Part shown: in pieces, positions 1 to 10,642 of the stretch
How the letters are laid out: each line of letters begins with the position of its first letter
Position numbering within the stretch: the stretch's first letter is position 1
Assembly (NCBI GenBank): GCA_012934845.2
Contig: WNNJ02002336.1
Location: forward strand, 1-64,000
Direction: 5' to 3'
From: Pomphorhynchus laevis
Taxonomy: Eukaryota > Acanthocephala > Palaeacanthocephala > Echinorhynchida > Pomphorhynchidae
DNA: 64,000 nucleotides
Made by a program: the position numbers and the translations under genes
Notes under the pieces: model-generated
Database searches by the model: none
What the model was told of the DNA's origin: nothing
What the model saw: only the letters and a program-made list of their open reading frames with translations

Positions 1-1217
1 TGATTTATAATAAAATGTTGTAATTTAGATTGTCTATTTTATTATATATTGATTATATATTATATATTAATTACATAATATATAATACAATTTATTAATG
101 AATAAATGAAATTTTGTGTAAGATATTATTATCTCATTAAGATATAATTATCTTGTGTACAAGATACTCGTGTTTGAGATAATTTTTTTTTAATCTTCAA
201 GTGTTCATTATAATGAACACTTTGATCACATAATTTTTCAATCACATAATTTTATTATGTGATTGAAAATGTGCATTAATAAGAATGGAATTGGAACTAT
301 AAAAATTTGTCCTTTAAATACAATATATTATAAACTAACTGAATTTGTAATTAATAAAGCTTATTTTGAATAATAATCATTCCTTTTGACGAATTGAAAT
401 ATTATATAAGAAATTTTTATTATGAAATAAAATACAATATTTTTTAGCGATATGAATATTATGTCATAATATTCTAATAATAATTTATGATAATATTATC
501 ATATTAATGTCATATTATGTTGTAAATATGACTTGGATAAACATAAAATCGAGGTTTTGGATTTTTGTGATTTAATCAGAATTTTTTACTTAATAATCTT
601 TCGACGAATGCTTCGAGCATCGTTGTAGACCTAACTGAAGTAATTTCAAGCAACTGAGGACGATGTGTGATTTGTACCTTCTGTGAAGGGAGCTTAAAGC
701 ATAAAGATTGTGCCATGTAATATATATGGGATAGAAAAGTCCGCATAATGATTATACGCTATACACTTCTGTTGTTATAAATGCTTTTATCAAATAATGT
801 TTATTTTTAGTGGATTTACGCAATTTTTACGTTAGTTTCTGTTGTTCATATTAAATTTGCATATTTAGACAATATGGGCTCAAATCTTTAGAAGAAATAT
901 GTACTCGTAGCTTACATATAAAGCCTTATTTGTTATAGACATATGACTTGTACGTTTTTGTCAAATTCGTATTTGAGTAAAATTATCTGATGAATCTGCC
1001 TTTTCCTTTTATAATTGGTTAACTTTTTTGATAAAAAAATAATTCTTTACAATCATAAATTTAAGATTCTAAATTTAAGTTTTCTAAAATTATGATTTGC
1101 TTTTTTTGTTTTCCAATTATGTCAAATTTCATCTAAAATCAATTATTAAGTTATTCCTGTATTCACACAATTTAAATATTTGATTTATATTTGTTTAAAA
1201 ATTAATTTGTAATTTAG
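1..1217. other. AT-rich upstream or intronic DNA
   Basis: This stretch precedes the first striatin exon that can be read. The exon at 1218 opens in the middle of a codon, so the stretch is probably an intron of that gene with earlier exons beyond the window. A less AT-rich patch at about 600-770 shows no convincing ORF or splice pair. No other feature was found. Confidence 0.4.
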
Positions 1218-4200
1218 GCATCTGGACGTGGTTCGTTGCGCTGCTATCCATCCAACCGCACCACTACTTCTTACAGCGTCGGATGATCACACCGCAAAGC
1301 TATGGGATATCAACAGTGTTCTTAATCACGGGTATTTTTATTATTTCATATTTGTAAAGAACTAGGTTTTCCTTTTTGCAGTGCTCCTTTTGAAATAGTC
1401 GATTGTCTTATAACACTTCGAAAGCACACGTAACTAAAACATGTTTGATTCTTTTTCTTTTATATACTCATTCGTAATGTTAGGTGTAGCGTAAAATCGG
1501 TGTCATTTGGTCCTAAGCAAAATTGGTTCTTTACTGCCGATGTCGACGGGAAGATATTTATGTGGACTATTACTTCACTTAATCCAGATGATTGGGCTAG
1601 GGAAGGTATGCCTTGATATAAATTTTAAATGTGAAATTCAAAACCGTTTTAAATAAATCAAAACCAAATTATAAAGATAAGTAATTTGATCAGTTAAACG
1701 TATTTTTAACAAGAATTTATAAAATATAAAAAATGAAAGATGTAAATGCAAAATGCGTGAGCCAATTCTTTTATTATTAAGTCTTGATGTAAGCTTCGGT
1801 GAAAGTCGATATGTAAGAGTCGATATTAATTTGACTTATTCTTAAACAAATATAAGACTGGTGAGTATATCAACTGACTCGCGATTAAGCAAAATTCATT
1901 GTTTGATACATCGTTTGTTCTTGCTAATTTCGTTTATTCCATAGAGATTCATTCAAATTACCTGGAGATTCCTTCAACTGAATATTTGAATTTAAATGAT
2001 TTTCGAATAGTCCATATTTTTTAATTTTTATTTGCTTTTATAATTTGTTATTATTTGACTGAAGTTACTGAATTAATTTTAGACCATTTGGTAGAATTGA
2101 CTGCAGAATTAAGAGTTGCAGATGCAGCGATTGTTTGCATCGAATCGATTGCTACAATGGATGTTTTAATCGCATCTTGTACTGATCATTCTTTACAGTC
2201 TTGGTTTGTGGACAAATGTGACTCTGGAAATATTGTTCAGTCGAAGCCTATATACACGTGCGGTGAGTACTTTTAAACCTACTTTCTAATAAAATATAAA
2301 TTCCGTAGATTCCGGTACTGCAATTCGTCTTTTATTAAAACCAACAGATCCAAATATTATTGTTATCGCATTTGACTCTGCAAATCTGGCTAAATGGAAT
2401 ATCTTAGACGGAATCATTGAATATATTGAAACATTTAAACTTGACAAAGGTATTTTTATTCTCATATTTGCTTGTGCTATTTATGTCAAATTCCAGAAAC
2501 TCATTCAATGTTGGATGCAGCTTATCTTCGAGATTGTGATCGCTATTTAGAAATGGTTATAGGCGCTTTTGACGACGGCAAGCTGGTCTGGTTTAATTTA
2601 GAAAACGGTAAGCATTTATAAATGATTAAAATAATATTTTACTTTGAATGTTTATTAATCAATATTTTTAGATAATAATATATTAAATATAATATATATT
2701 ATAATATATAAAAATATTTTTATATAATAAATATGCTATATTAGTAAAATTAAACAGGGATTTAGTCCTACTTAGAATTTATCTCTGACGAACGAATTTT
2801 ATGTATATTAAGATATTTTCAAGTTATTTTTTTTCATCGTTTTCATCTAAATTGATTCAACTTTGAACGTTTGCAAATTCTTCTGTCATTTCTTTCATAA
2901 AAATTTTCATCGCAACGAAATATGGTCAAAATTTTGATTTTTTAAAATTCTTGAATGCAATTGATACGATCTTTTTTCTTGGTGATTTTATTGCAGAACA
3001 TACTATCAATGCATTTAAATAGACTGCTCTAGTTATTATATTATGTTTAAAACGATTTATTTGTTGACACGACATTATTGGTATCCCATTTATCCATTGT
3101 CTGTTTTATGTCGGATTTAACGTAGCTTTTCAAATAGATGAAGCACTAAAATTTCATTATTATAATCGATCTTTTATTCTTAATGTTAAGGATTGGATAT
3201 TTCTTTAATTTAATGAAGTTTCAATTGCTGAAAACAACATTTGCCAAATTGGAAGTGCATAGGTCTAGCATTGTTCACAGTATCTTCAATTTTTGATCGA
3301 CTTTTCGACGATGGTTGTCAGAAAAGTTGATCAACAACTTGATAAAATATGCGTCTATGCCTTTGACGCTCATTCGCTCAGCAAAAATACAAATATTATT
3401 ACTTCTATCATTTTACATCATTGGTATTTTAATTTGTTAATTATATTAACTTGAATAAATATTTCTTTTCATAAATCAACATCAATAATACAATTATTCA
3501 TGTCATTATTGATATTAAAATAAGTGAAATCAGCATTTATATTTTGAAATAAATGTTTCAAATAAATTTTAAACATTTTAAATTTAAATCATTTTCATTT
3601 ACTTTATAATTTGGAATTCTATAAACGTGAGATAAATCTTAAAAATTTAGTTTATACATTTTACCACTACATTTTGTCCGTCGTGGTAAAATCTGAAATA
3701 TTTCCATGTCTCTCAACGCTTAGATGTTAGATAAATCAAATTGTTGCATTATTTCGGGTTTAGTATTTCATATTTTATCCATATCTTAAATAATACGCTG
3801 TAATTTGTGTCTTATGTTGTTTTAGGCGATATAGTTCAAACTTTACTTACTCATGACAATTCAGTGACTTCTGTAGTAGTATTGCCTCCACTAATTTTGA
3901 CATCGGGTAAGTTGTTATCGGTTTTTATTCTTATAGTGTCTTTGAGCGAACTATTGAAAATTTTTGAAATATGTTTTCACTTGTTTGCTTTTATTAAAAA
4001 TGGTATCAAACAATATATTTACCAGTAAATAACTTTTGATTTTTAAGCAATTTATGATCTGTATTTAATGCTAAATTTCGTTTTCAGCTCACGATGGTTA
4101 CGTTAGGATATGGATGCCTGATTCGCAGCATAAACAGTATATTTGCAAGCAGGAAAGGTTTGTTCATAGACATAAAGCGGATGAAGCAATTTCAATGATG

Positions 4201-4314
4201 TGTTGTCGGAGTCCCTACTTTTCAACTGCCGGAGCTGATGGTCTATGTCGAATATACATTCTTAAGGGTTTGACTGATTTAAATCGAGAAATAGATCAAA
4301 AGCCAATTCTCTAG
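1218..4314 (+). CDS. STRN: striatin-like WD40 protein, C-terminal half (5' partial)
   Basis: Seven exons join in one frame: 1218-1331, 1484-1605, 2083-2262, 2309-2449, 2497-2607, 3826-3906 and 4088-4314 (TAG). They give 324 residues of WD repeats. All internal borders are GT/AG, and most introns interrupt after the first codon base. The first exon reads HLDVVRCAAIHPTAPLL then TASDDHTAKLWD. This matches the first WD repeat of striatin (HLDAVRALAFHP...TASEDHTLKLW). The last exon reads HRHKADEAIS and STAGADGLCRIYIL, matching the striatin C-terminus (AHRKKxxESI...SAGADALAKVFV), with about 18 extra residues. Striatins are scaffolds of STRIPAK phosphatase-kinase complexes; the WD propeller binds partners. 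The N-terminal caveolin-binding and coiled-coil part, which binds PP2A, is not in the window. The middle repeats diverge strongly, so a fast-evolving lineage is likely. Another WD40 protein is possible but less likely. Confidence 0.83.
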
Positions 4315-4687
4315 ACGAGTAACATTAATATTTTTCTACGAATCTCTAGATATCTTTTTTACTTTTATTGTTATTTGTGGTTTTACTTTCGTTTAAATGA
4401 GAGATGATTGACGAAAATCAATGACGCTATTCTCACGTGATAGCTTTCATTGTAAGGAGTAATATAAGTAACTGTGTCGATTACCTAGAGTATTTTGGAT
4501 GAATTTTAATTTGTTTTCAAATTTTTAAGAAAACGAGTTTTGCATAAAAAATTTCATCGTATGTTCTTGGTGCATCCGTATTTATAATTTAAGTTATTGT
4601 TGTACATTTATATCATGCTTGATTATATAATTGCTAATATTCAATATTGACTATTTTAATGCCACAATATGAAGTGGGTGTGACTGG

Positions 4688-4693
4688 AATAAA
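4688..4693 (+). terminator. candidate polyadenylation signal of the striatin-like gene
   Basis: A canonical AATAAA lies about 370 bases after the striatin stop codon. In DNA this AT-rich the hexamer is common by chance, so position is the only support. Confidence 0.35.
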
Positions 4694-4736
4694 GACAAGG
4701 ATCAGCACGAAGAAATTAAAATTCCTTATTTTAATT

Positions 4737-4766
4737 ACAACAACCTTTAATCCTAAAGGTCGTTGT
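4737..4766. repeat. hairpin downstream of striatin
   Basis: Inverted arms ACAACAACCTTTA and TAAAGGTCGTTGT pair over 13 bases with one mismatch around a 4-base loop. It stands just after the candidate polyadenylation signal. Its function is unknown; it may be the end of a small inverted-repeat element. Confidence 0.55.
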
Positions 4767-4769
4767 TGC

Positions 4770-6070
4770 CGAAATATTAAAAAGGATTAAAACTTTTATT
4801 TCTAAATCTTGATTTTAATCATCCAAATATTTAAAATATATACGTTATTAAGATAAACTATAGATTATTCTCAGTTCATTTGTGAGTAAAACGAATAAAA
4901 ATAAATAAATAGACCTGCTAAAGAACATTGTCTAAACACATTTTGTTTTATATTGAAAATTATTAGTTTATAAAACTAATAATACTTTATTATTAAAATA
5001 ATAATAATAATAATTTTTAATTAGTTTATGTCAGCTTATAAAAAAATGGTTTTATATAATTTTATTATATTTTATATATTTTATTTAATTATATTTTAGA
5101 ATTAGTGATCTCAATTATTTTTATTTAAAAATGTTACACTTGTCCAAATAAAATCTTAGTTTACTCGATTATTTTCTTTTTTAAAACGAGATTTTTAAAC
5201 GAGAAAGTAAGTCTTAAATTTAGATAATAAAAACAAAATTTTATTTTTCATTTAGTCTTGATTAACCAAAACTGATGTAGTTATTTTATAAACACAAAAA
5301 GAATTTTTACGTTTAGTTTCTTTGACTGTTTGTGATATAAATATTTCGACATTCACTGGAGATTTCTGCTGCAGATGGTTTATAAAAATTTTAAAATTAT
5401 TTGACATCAGTTACTGCATCCATCATAATACATCAAGATAGTAGCAGTATCTGCTGAAATATCGCAGCTCATTTGTTCTTATATCAAACACTCTCACTGT
5501 CTCAATAGTATATAAATATACTATTAGTTGTTGTTTTTTTTATTTATTGACATAAAATTATATAGAATTCTTTTATAATTTAAAAATTATATTTTTATGT
5601 TAATTATTATTATTTTATTAATTATTTAATTACGAAAAATATAATTTTTCATAATTTGAAATTATATATAACTTATATACTATTAGTTATACAAGATATA
5701 CAAGACCTCCAATCTTGTATTTATTTGGAATATATTCTCATCAGCTACTTTATTTTTTCAGTTCGTAAACCGATTAATTAATATTTAATTTGGAGTTCAG
5801 AAGGAAATTAAATTTTATAAAAATCAAAAACAAATAAAATTAAATAATTTATTACGAGAGTAAAACACCCTTTTATACGAGATTTGTTTTTTTTATTAAC
5901 TTAGGAAAAGGTTTATAAATTACATAATTTAAAAGTTTAAACTCTTATGTGGGCTGAACCGATTTTAATGAATTGTTCATAGGTTTAACTGTCTCTGTCT
6001 ATGCTTTTTAGCCTCACAAATTTTCAAATATCTAATTTATTAATATCTAATTAATTTGCGCTTAAACACG
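4770..6070. other. AT-rich intergenic DNA
   Basis: No ORF, splice pair or recognised repeat was found, only simple AT-rich sequence with short inverted pieces. It separates striatin from the first retroelement block. Confidence 0.5.
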
Positions 6071-6072
6071 TC

Positions 6073-7250
6073 GTTTATTCAATAAGCGAACACATTTATC
6101 CAGGTAGCCTTATTCTTAACAAAACCAATGTTAATGATAAAGAAGATGTATATCTAGATATGAACATTAAATTAACATCTATTAAAACTACTTTTAATTT
6201 ATATCGTAAAGATGACATTTAAATTAACAAAATATGTTCTGATATGTTGATGATATATGTGTATTTAACTTTAATAATTTTTAATCAATAAGTGAAAAAT
6301 TTATCCAGGTATCCTTATTCTTAATAAAACCAATATCGATGATAAAGAATGTATATATCATTTCTTGATTTTTAGACCGCTGTTAAGGATTCTGGTATAC
6401 TAATTCAGCCATGTATAACTTTCAAAGTAAACAAATTGACTCAACAATTAGCAATACAGATTTATTGACGTTTCGTCGCAGTATTTTTCAATTATAAGTA
6501 TTTAATAATCAAGACAATTTTTTAACCAGTCTTACCTTGATTATTAAATACTTACAATTGAAAAAGACTTCGGCCAAAATGTCAATAAATCTGTATTGCT
6601 AATTGTTGAGTCAATTTGATTACTTTGAAAGCTATATATATGAACATAAAATTAACATCAATTAAAACTACTATTTATTTATATCGTAAAGATGGCATAT
6701 TTAAATTTACAAGAAACATATTTTTGCATGAGCATCGTGCGTACCATATAATATTAAATATAATTCATTAACTAATGAAATTTAAGAATTGCAACAATTT
6801 GTAATGATATTGGCTTTCTTCAAAATCATTTAAATTATTTAATAGATACATATTTTAACCTAGGTTACTATAAAAATATAATTAAGCAGAAAATAGTAGA
6901 ATATATAAATCAACACAATAATATAAAGAACAAATTTAAACTATTAAGCAGAACACTTTTATGAACCAATAATAAACAATATACTTTTTATTAGAATAAG
7001 GTACACTAGATAATTGAATTCCATCAGAAAAAATAAGTTATGAGCATGTATTTTACTCCGCTGCTATGAATGGTCGAGGAATATTGGCTGAAACCTGATA
7101 ACATATCAGTTATGGGTCTTCCTTATGACCTATAATCCTTATTCTGATACAAAATATGCTATTTATTAGTTAATTCATAAAAATTGACTTTTATTCTAAA
7201 TTTCAATTTCAAATTTTAACTTTATATAAGTCATATAAATGTTATCAAAC
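6073..7250 (+). mobile_element. Naiad-like Penelope element, copy 1 (broken)
   Basis: Translated pieces match the RT C-terminal half of the longer copies at 13.4 and 21.7 kb: SLILNKTNxNDKExVYLD, NIKLTxxKTTFNLYRKDD, FLQNHLNxLIDTYF. A short internal stretch occurs twice (6073-6225 and about 6226-6352). A foldback element is inserted at about 6358-6637, after which the RT homology resumes and runs to about 6990. The element's 3' tail repeat (GAAACCTGATAACAT, then the GTCATAAGGAAGACC-side block) follows at 7050-7250. The copy is truncated and decayed. Confidence 0.7.
6414..6637. repeat. foldback (long inverted repeat) element inside Naiad copy 1
   Basis: Two arms of about 100 bp are reverse complements around a short spacer near 6512-6530. 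The left arm holds CAATTAGCAATACAGATTTA; the right arm holds the complement ending TAATTGTTGAGTCAATTTG. The RT homology of the host copy stops just before and resumes just after, so this is a secondary insertion. It looks like a MITE or foldback element with no coding capacity. Confidence 0.75.
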
Positions 7251-7425
7251 AGATAATAGTAGATTTTTTATACTGAATATCTAGATCATGAAATGAGTTG
7301 TTGTAAATTGTGCTTCTGCCACAATTACGGAACCGAACAACTCCTTCTCCCAAAACCCGTTCTTTGTTCTTACAGTAAAAACATGTCTCTTACGGGTATC
7401 CTATGCCCTTGAAATTCATCGGCAA

Positions 7426-7545
7426 AGAACTCAGAATCTTATACGCACATCTTCACTCGTTATGAGAATATATGCAATTATTCTCAGAACTCAGAATCTT
7501 ATACGCACATCTTCACCCGTTATGAGAAGATATGAAATTCTTCAT
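7426..7545. repeat. 60-bp tandem duplication
   Basis: The block starting AGAACTCAGAATCTTATACG occurs at 7426 and again at 7486 with few differences. It lies in moderately GC-richer DNA just 5' of a LINE reverse transcriptase fragment and may belong to that LINE. Confidence 0.7.
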
Positions 7546-7559
7546 TTGGAAATATGCAA

Positions 7560-8145
7560 TTACGGTACCCATTTCCAAAAAGCATCCTGCTAGCTTTTGT
7601 GCGGACTTTCGGCACATCAGTTGACCAGTGTGGTTGGCAAACTCTTAGAAAGACTAATAGCTAGTAGAATCAGAGATCATCTGAACTCTAATCATATATT
7701 GGTTGATTCTAACATGGTTTCAGGATTGGACATTCATGCCTAACTGTTAACTGCGCGAAAAAATTGGACATATGCTATGAATGCTAGGTACCAGGTTCAT
7801 CGTCTTCCTTGACTTTTCGAAAGCATTTTATAGTGTGTCACATAATGGCAGTCTCCTTACTGTATCACTTTGGACTCCATTCATATTTTTGTAAGTGGGT
7901 CAGGCAATTTATAACAAACAGATCTTTCAGAATTTGTATAGGAGATGTACTTCTTGACTCGGTGAATGTTTATTCTGGAGTACCCCAAGGATCAGTCCTT
8001 GGCCCACTGCTCTATATAATCTTTATGAATAATTTGCTACTTCACCTTTCATGCTCTCATCTTGCTTTTGCAGACGATCTCAGATTTGGTCGATTATTAG
8101 ATGTTCTGTTGATCGATCATCTTTACAAAATGATCTGAACTCTCT
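7560..8145 (+). mobile_element. LINE reverse transcriptase fragment (Jockey/CR1-like)
   Basis: The translated pieces are in the normal order of a non-LTR RT: LTSVVGKLLERLIASRIRDH, a degraded fingers region with FLDFSKAF-like sequence, WVRQFITNRSFRICIGDVLL, SGVPQGSVLGPLLYIIF and LAFADDLRF. SGVPQGSVLGPLL and the FADD box are RT motifs of the Jockey/CR1 group. The reading frame is interrupted and the copy ends soon after the FADD box, so it is a dead fragment. The exact clade is not settled. Confidence 0.85.
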
Positions 8146-8199
8146 GTTCAATTATAGCCAATCTACTGGATTACGGTAAAATCCTTATTTTTTGCGGGA

Positions 8200-9190
8200 T
8201 TCCATCCCTATTTTCTGCGGGGGCCCACAAGGTTTAGTCCTAGGTCCCCTGCGTTTCTCTCTTCTAATTGGCGATCACTCTCCGTTTATCAAACCTTACT
8301 CCTTTAACATCATGCAATACGACGATGACGTCCTCATCTATGCTCATAAATCCGCCCATCGCAATTTCTGACTCCAACTGTCTGTCTCTTATCTTCAAAC
8401 GTCTATTCCATCTTCGTCTCGTTCTAAACCCAGACAAGTTTAAAATAATGTAGATCCTCCCCCGTCAACCTAACATATCTTCTCCCTCTGTATCTTTTGC
8501 ATCATTAATCATCCCTATAATCCACAATCTCACTTTCTTAGAATTCCATTTCGATTATCACCTTTCCCTTAAACTGTTCGTCCGCGACAAGGTCCGATCG
8601 TCTAACTAATTCTCCATGACATCCGCTGTATCCGCCTCCTTATCAACTTCCGTTCCTGTATGTCTATTCTTTCATCGCTTCTTTTCCCTAAAATCGATTA
8701 CTGCCTCAGCCTTTTCGCCAATTCTCCAAAATCAATCATCCTCTCCCTACAACGCATCATCAACTTCGCCGTTCGAGTGCTTACACTTCTTCGCTTTGAT
8801 CACACATCCACATATCTTGCTAAACTCTCGTGGCCTACCATCCAATCCCGCCTTCTCATAACTTTTCGTCTCATCTCCGCCTTCTTCTCGTAAACCCTGC
8901 CTTCTTCTCATAAACTCCGCTCTCTTTTCGTAACTTTTAGTCTCATCGCTATCGGCTCCTCATCGTTCATCCACCTCCCTTTCTTTACGACACTCGCCCC
9001 ACCTCTCTCTATCACTGCGTTCCCGTATTACCCAATTACTCTACGTTCCCAATTACTCTAACAACTACGGTCTCCGATCTTTCCTCGTCACCGCCCAACT
9101 CGCCTGGAATCAACTCCCACTCAACGTCCTCCGCTCTCTCCGTTATCGCATTGAAATGCCGCTTTCGTACTCAACTCCTCGGAACATAAT
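8200..9190 (+). mobile_element. second LINE fragment, RT palm to C-terminal end (CR1/L2-like)
   Basis: This GC-richer block starts at an RT motif, GPQGLVLGPLRFSLLIGD. It continues with a degraded YADD region (IYAHKSAH), LNPDKFKIM, and the C-terminal region PKIDYCLSLFANSPKSIILS then LQRIINFAVRVLTLLRFDH. It ends with YGLRSFLVTAQLAWNQLPLN. The pattern 'P+IDYC.SL....P...I..LQR+.N.A.R.+T' and the terminal 'WN.LP' are typical of CR1/L2-type LINEs. Frames are disrupted. It abuts the 7.56-8.15 kb fragment in the same orientation but differs in composition, so they are probably separate insertions. Confidence 0.82.
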
Positions 9191-9214
9191 TTAGAATTTT
9201 TTGGATTTTTTGTT

Positions 9215-9475
9215 GTTGTGGTCATGGAAGCGTGCGCCGGCACGCATTTGCCACGTAAAAATAAATCGTTTTTCAATAATATATCCACCCTGTTAACGAT
9301 TCTCTCTGTCAATCAGTGGGATTGGAGAGCAGTGATAACAAACGGAATTGAGATGCGATCAAATGCAGCGAAGTCAAGAAGCACAGCCACAGCAAGCTGA
9401 TGACTGTTATCTTGGCAAAACTGGTGCACTATCTATTGCTGAATGGACCGAGCGACTTTTTCAAATCAATGAAAT
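9215..9475 (-). mobile_element. LINE RT fragment, same family as the 23.9-27.5 kb element
   Basis: The DNA aligns well with 24.55-24.78 kb, sharing for example CACAGCAAGCTGATGACT and CTATTGCTGAATG. The minus-strand translation (TERIVNRVDILLKNDLF) corresponds to PARIVNMVEILLYPKQFF in the larger copy. It is a short, decayed piece of the RT domain. Confidence 0.75.
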
Positions 9476-9801
9476 GGTAAACAAAAGAGTAAAAGTTAAA
9501 AAAATTTAAACAAAAAATTAAAAAAAAATTAAAAAAAATTTACAGAAAATTAAAAAAATTAGAAAATTAAAAATTTACCTGAAAATTACAGGTAAATTAC
9601 ATTTGTTAATTACATGTACACTGTCCATCTCGTATTAAATTCCTGTTGCTTAATGAATAAGCAAATGCCGTCATTTAAATCCTTTTGGTTTTACGGTATC
9701 AATAAATTATTCGGATATGTTAATTTGGATTAAATATTGTTACTGTTCCTGTGTGAATGCTCTTTAATAATTATCGACCTTAATAAAACCGCAGCTGAAC
9801 G

Positions 9802-10354
9802 ATGGACGCACATTGGGGATCTGCTATTCCTCAAAGCTGCGTTCTTATTCTCAGCATGATAGCAAATGCACTACTTTACTTTAAACATGATTATATTCCA
9901 ATTTCTACCTTTGCTATTAATGATTTTAGTCAACATTGGGATCTGCATCAAAATGATATTTCTGATTACTTATCAAATGAATTTCAAAAATAATCGACTA
10001 ATTAAAATGAACTCGACGCAGACTGTACGCAATTTGATGACTAAGTGGGTCGTTCTAAAAGACTACCGTAAGGAATACCCAACAGTATCTCAAAATTTGA
10101 TTTTTTATTTATTTGTCAATGCATAATTGACATTTTAACCATTACCTCCTTTATTTCCAGATATTTAAAATTCTTTCTATATCCACTGGTATCTGCAGTT
10201 AGATTTCCATCGTTTCCGTATATTTGATGACGATCTTTTTAAAATTAAATGGACCGGTTTGGGTACTGTGCGTAGCCTTATTTTATATGGTATATCAATC
10301 TGTAGTCTGTCCTTATTTGTATTTCCTAAAATAATAGGAAATTCCTTTATTTAA
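9802..10354 (+). CDS. possible small spliced gene, unrecognised
   Basis: Two open segments with AT-rich third codon positions lie just upstream of LSM12. The first is an ORF from ATG 9802 to 9993 (63 codons; a hydrophobic stretch SCVLILSMIANALLYF, then a polar tail). The second follows a good acceptor (pyrimidine tract then CTGCAG) at 10194 and reads LDFHRFRIFDDDLFKIKWTG, then a hydrophobic tail, to TAA at about 10354. Overlapping alternative frames are also open: one at 9866 reads as hydrophobic, and one in the second segment ends YLYFLK. The reading is therefore not secure. I recognise no family. It could be a small membrane protein or decayed sequence. Confidence 0.22.
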
Positions 10355-10642
10355 ATGGAATTTAAATTAATTAAAATTCCGATTTAATTTACAATTAAAC
10401 TTGTTTTTTAAGTGTTTAATTTCAATTACTAAAAGTAAACAAGATTTAGAACATTAATTTTTTGCTTTTCTCGCCGTGTTTTAACGTAGTGATGCCAAAA
10501 CACGAGCAACCTCATGAATTGAAAACTTGGTTTTTTAAAATGCAATTTGTTAATGAAGATATAATTTGGGTAAATTTATTTTACTTATTTTTGATGAATA
10601 AATACAAATCGTGATTAGTAGTTGATCCCTTGTACTTAAACT

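Noticed and set aside
8616-8893. Two overlapping plus-strand ORFs as separate genes
   Set aside because: They are frames of the decayed CR1/L2-like LINE C-terminus (PKIDYCLSLF, LQRIINFAVR).
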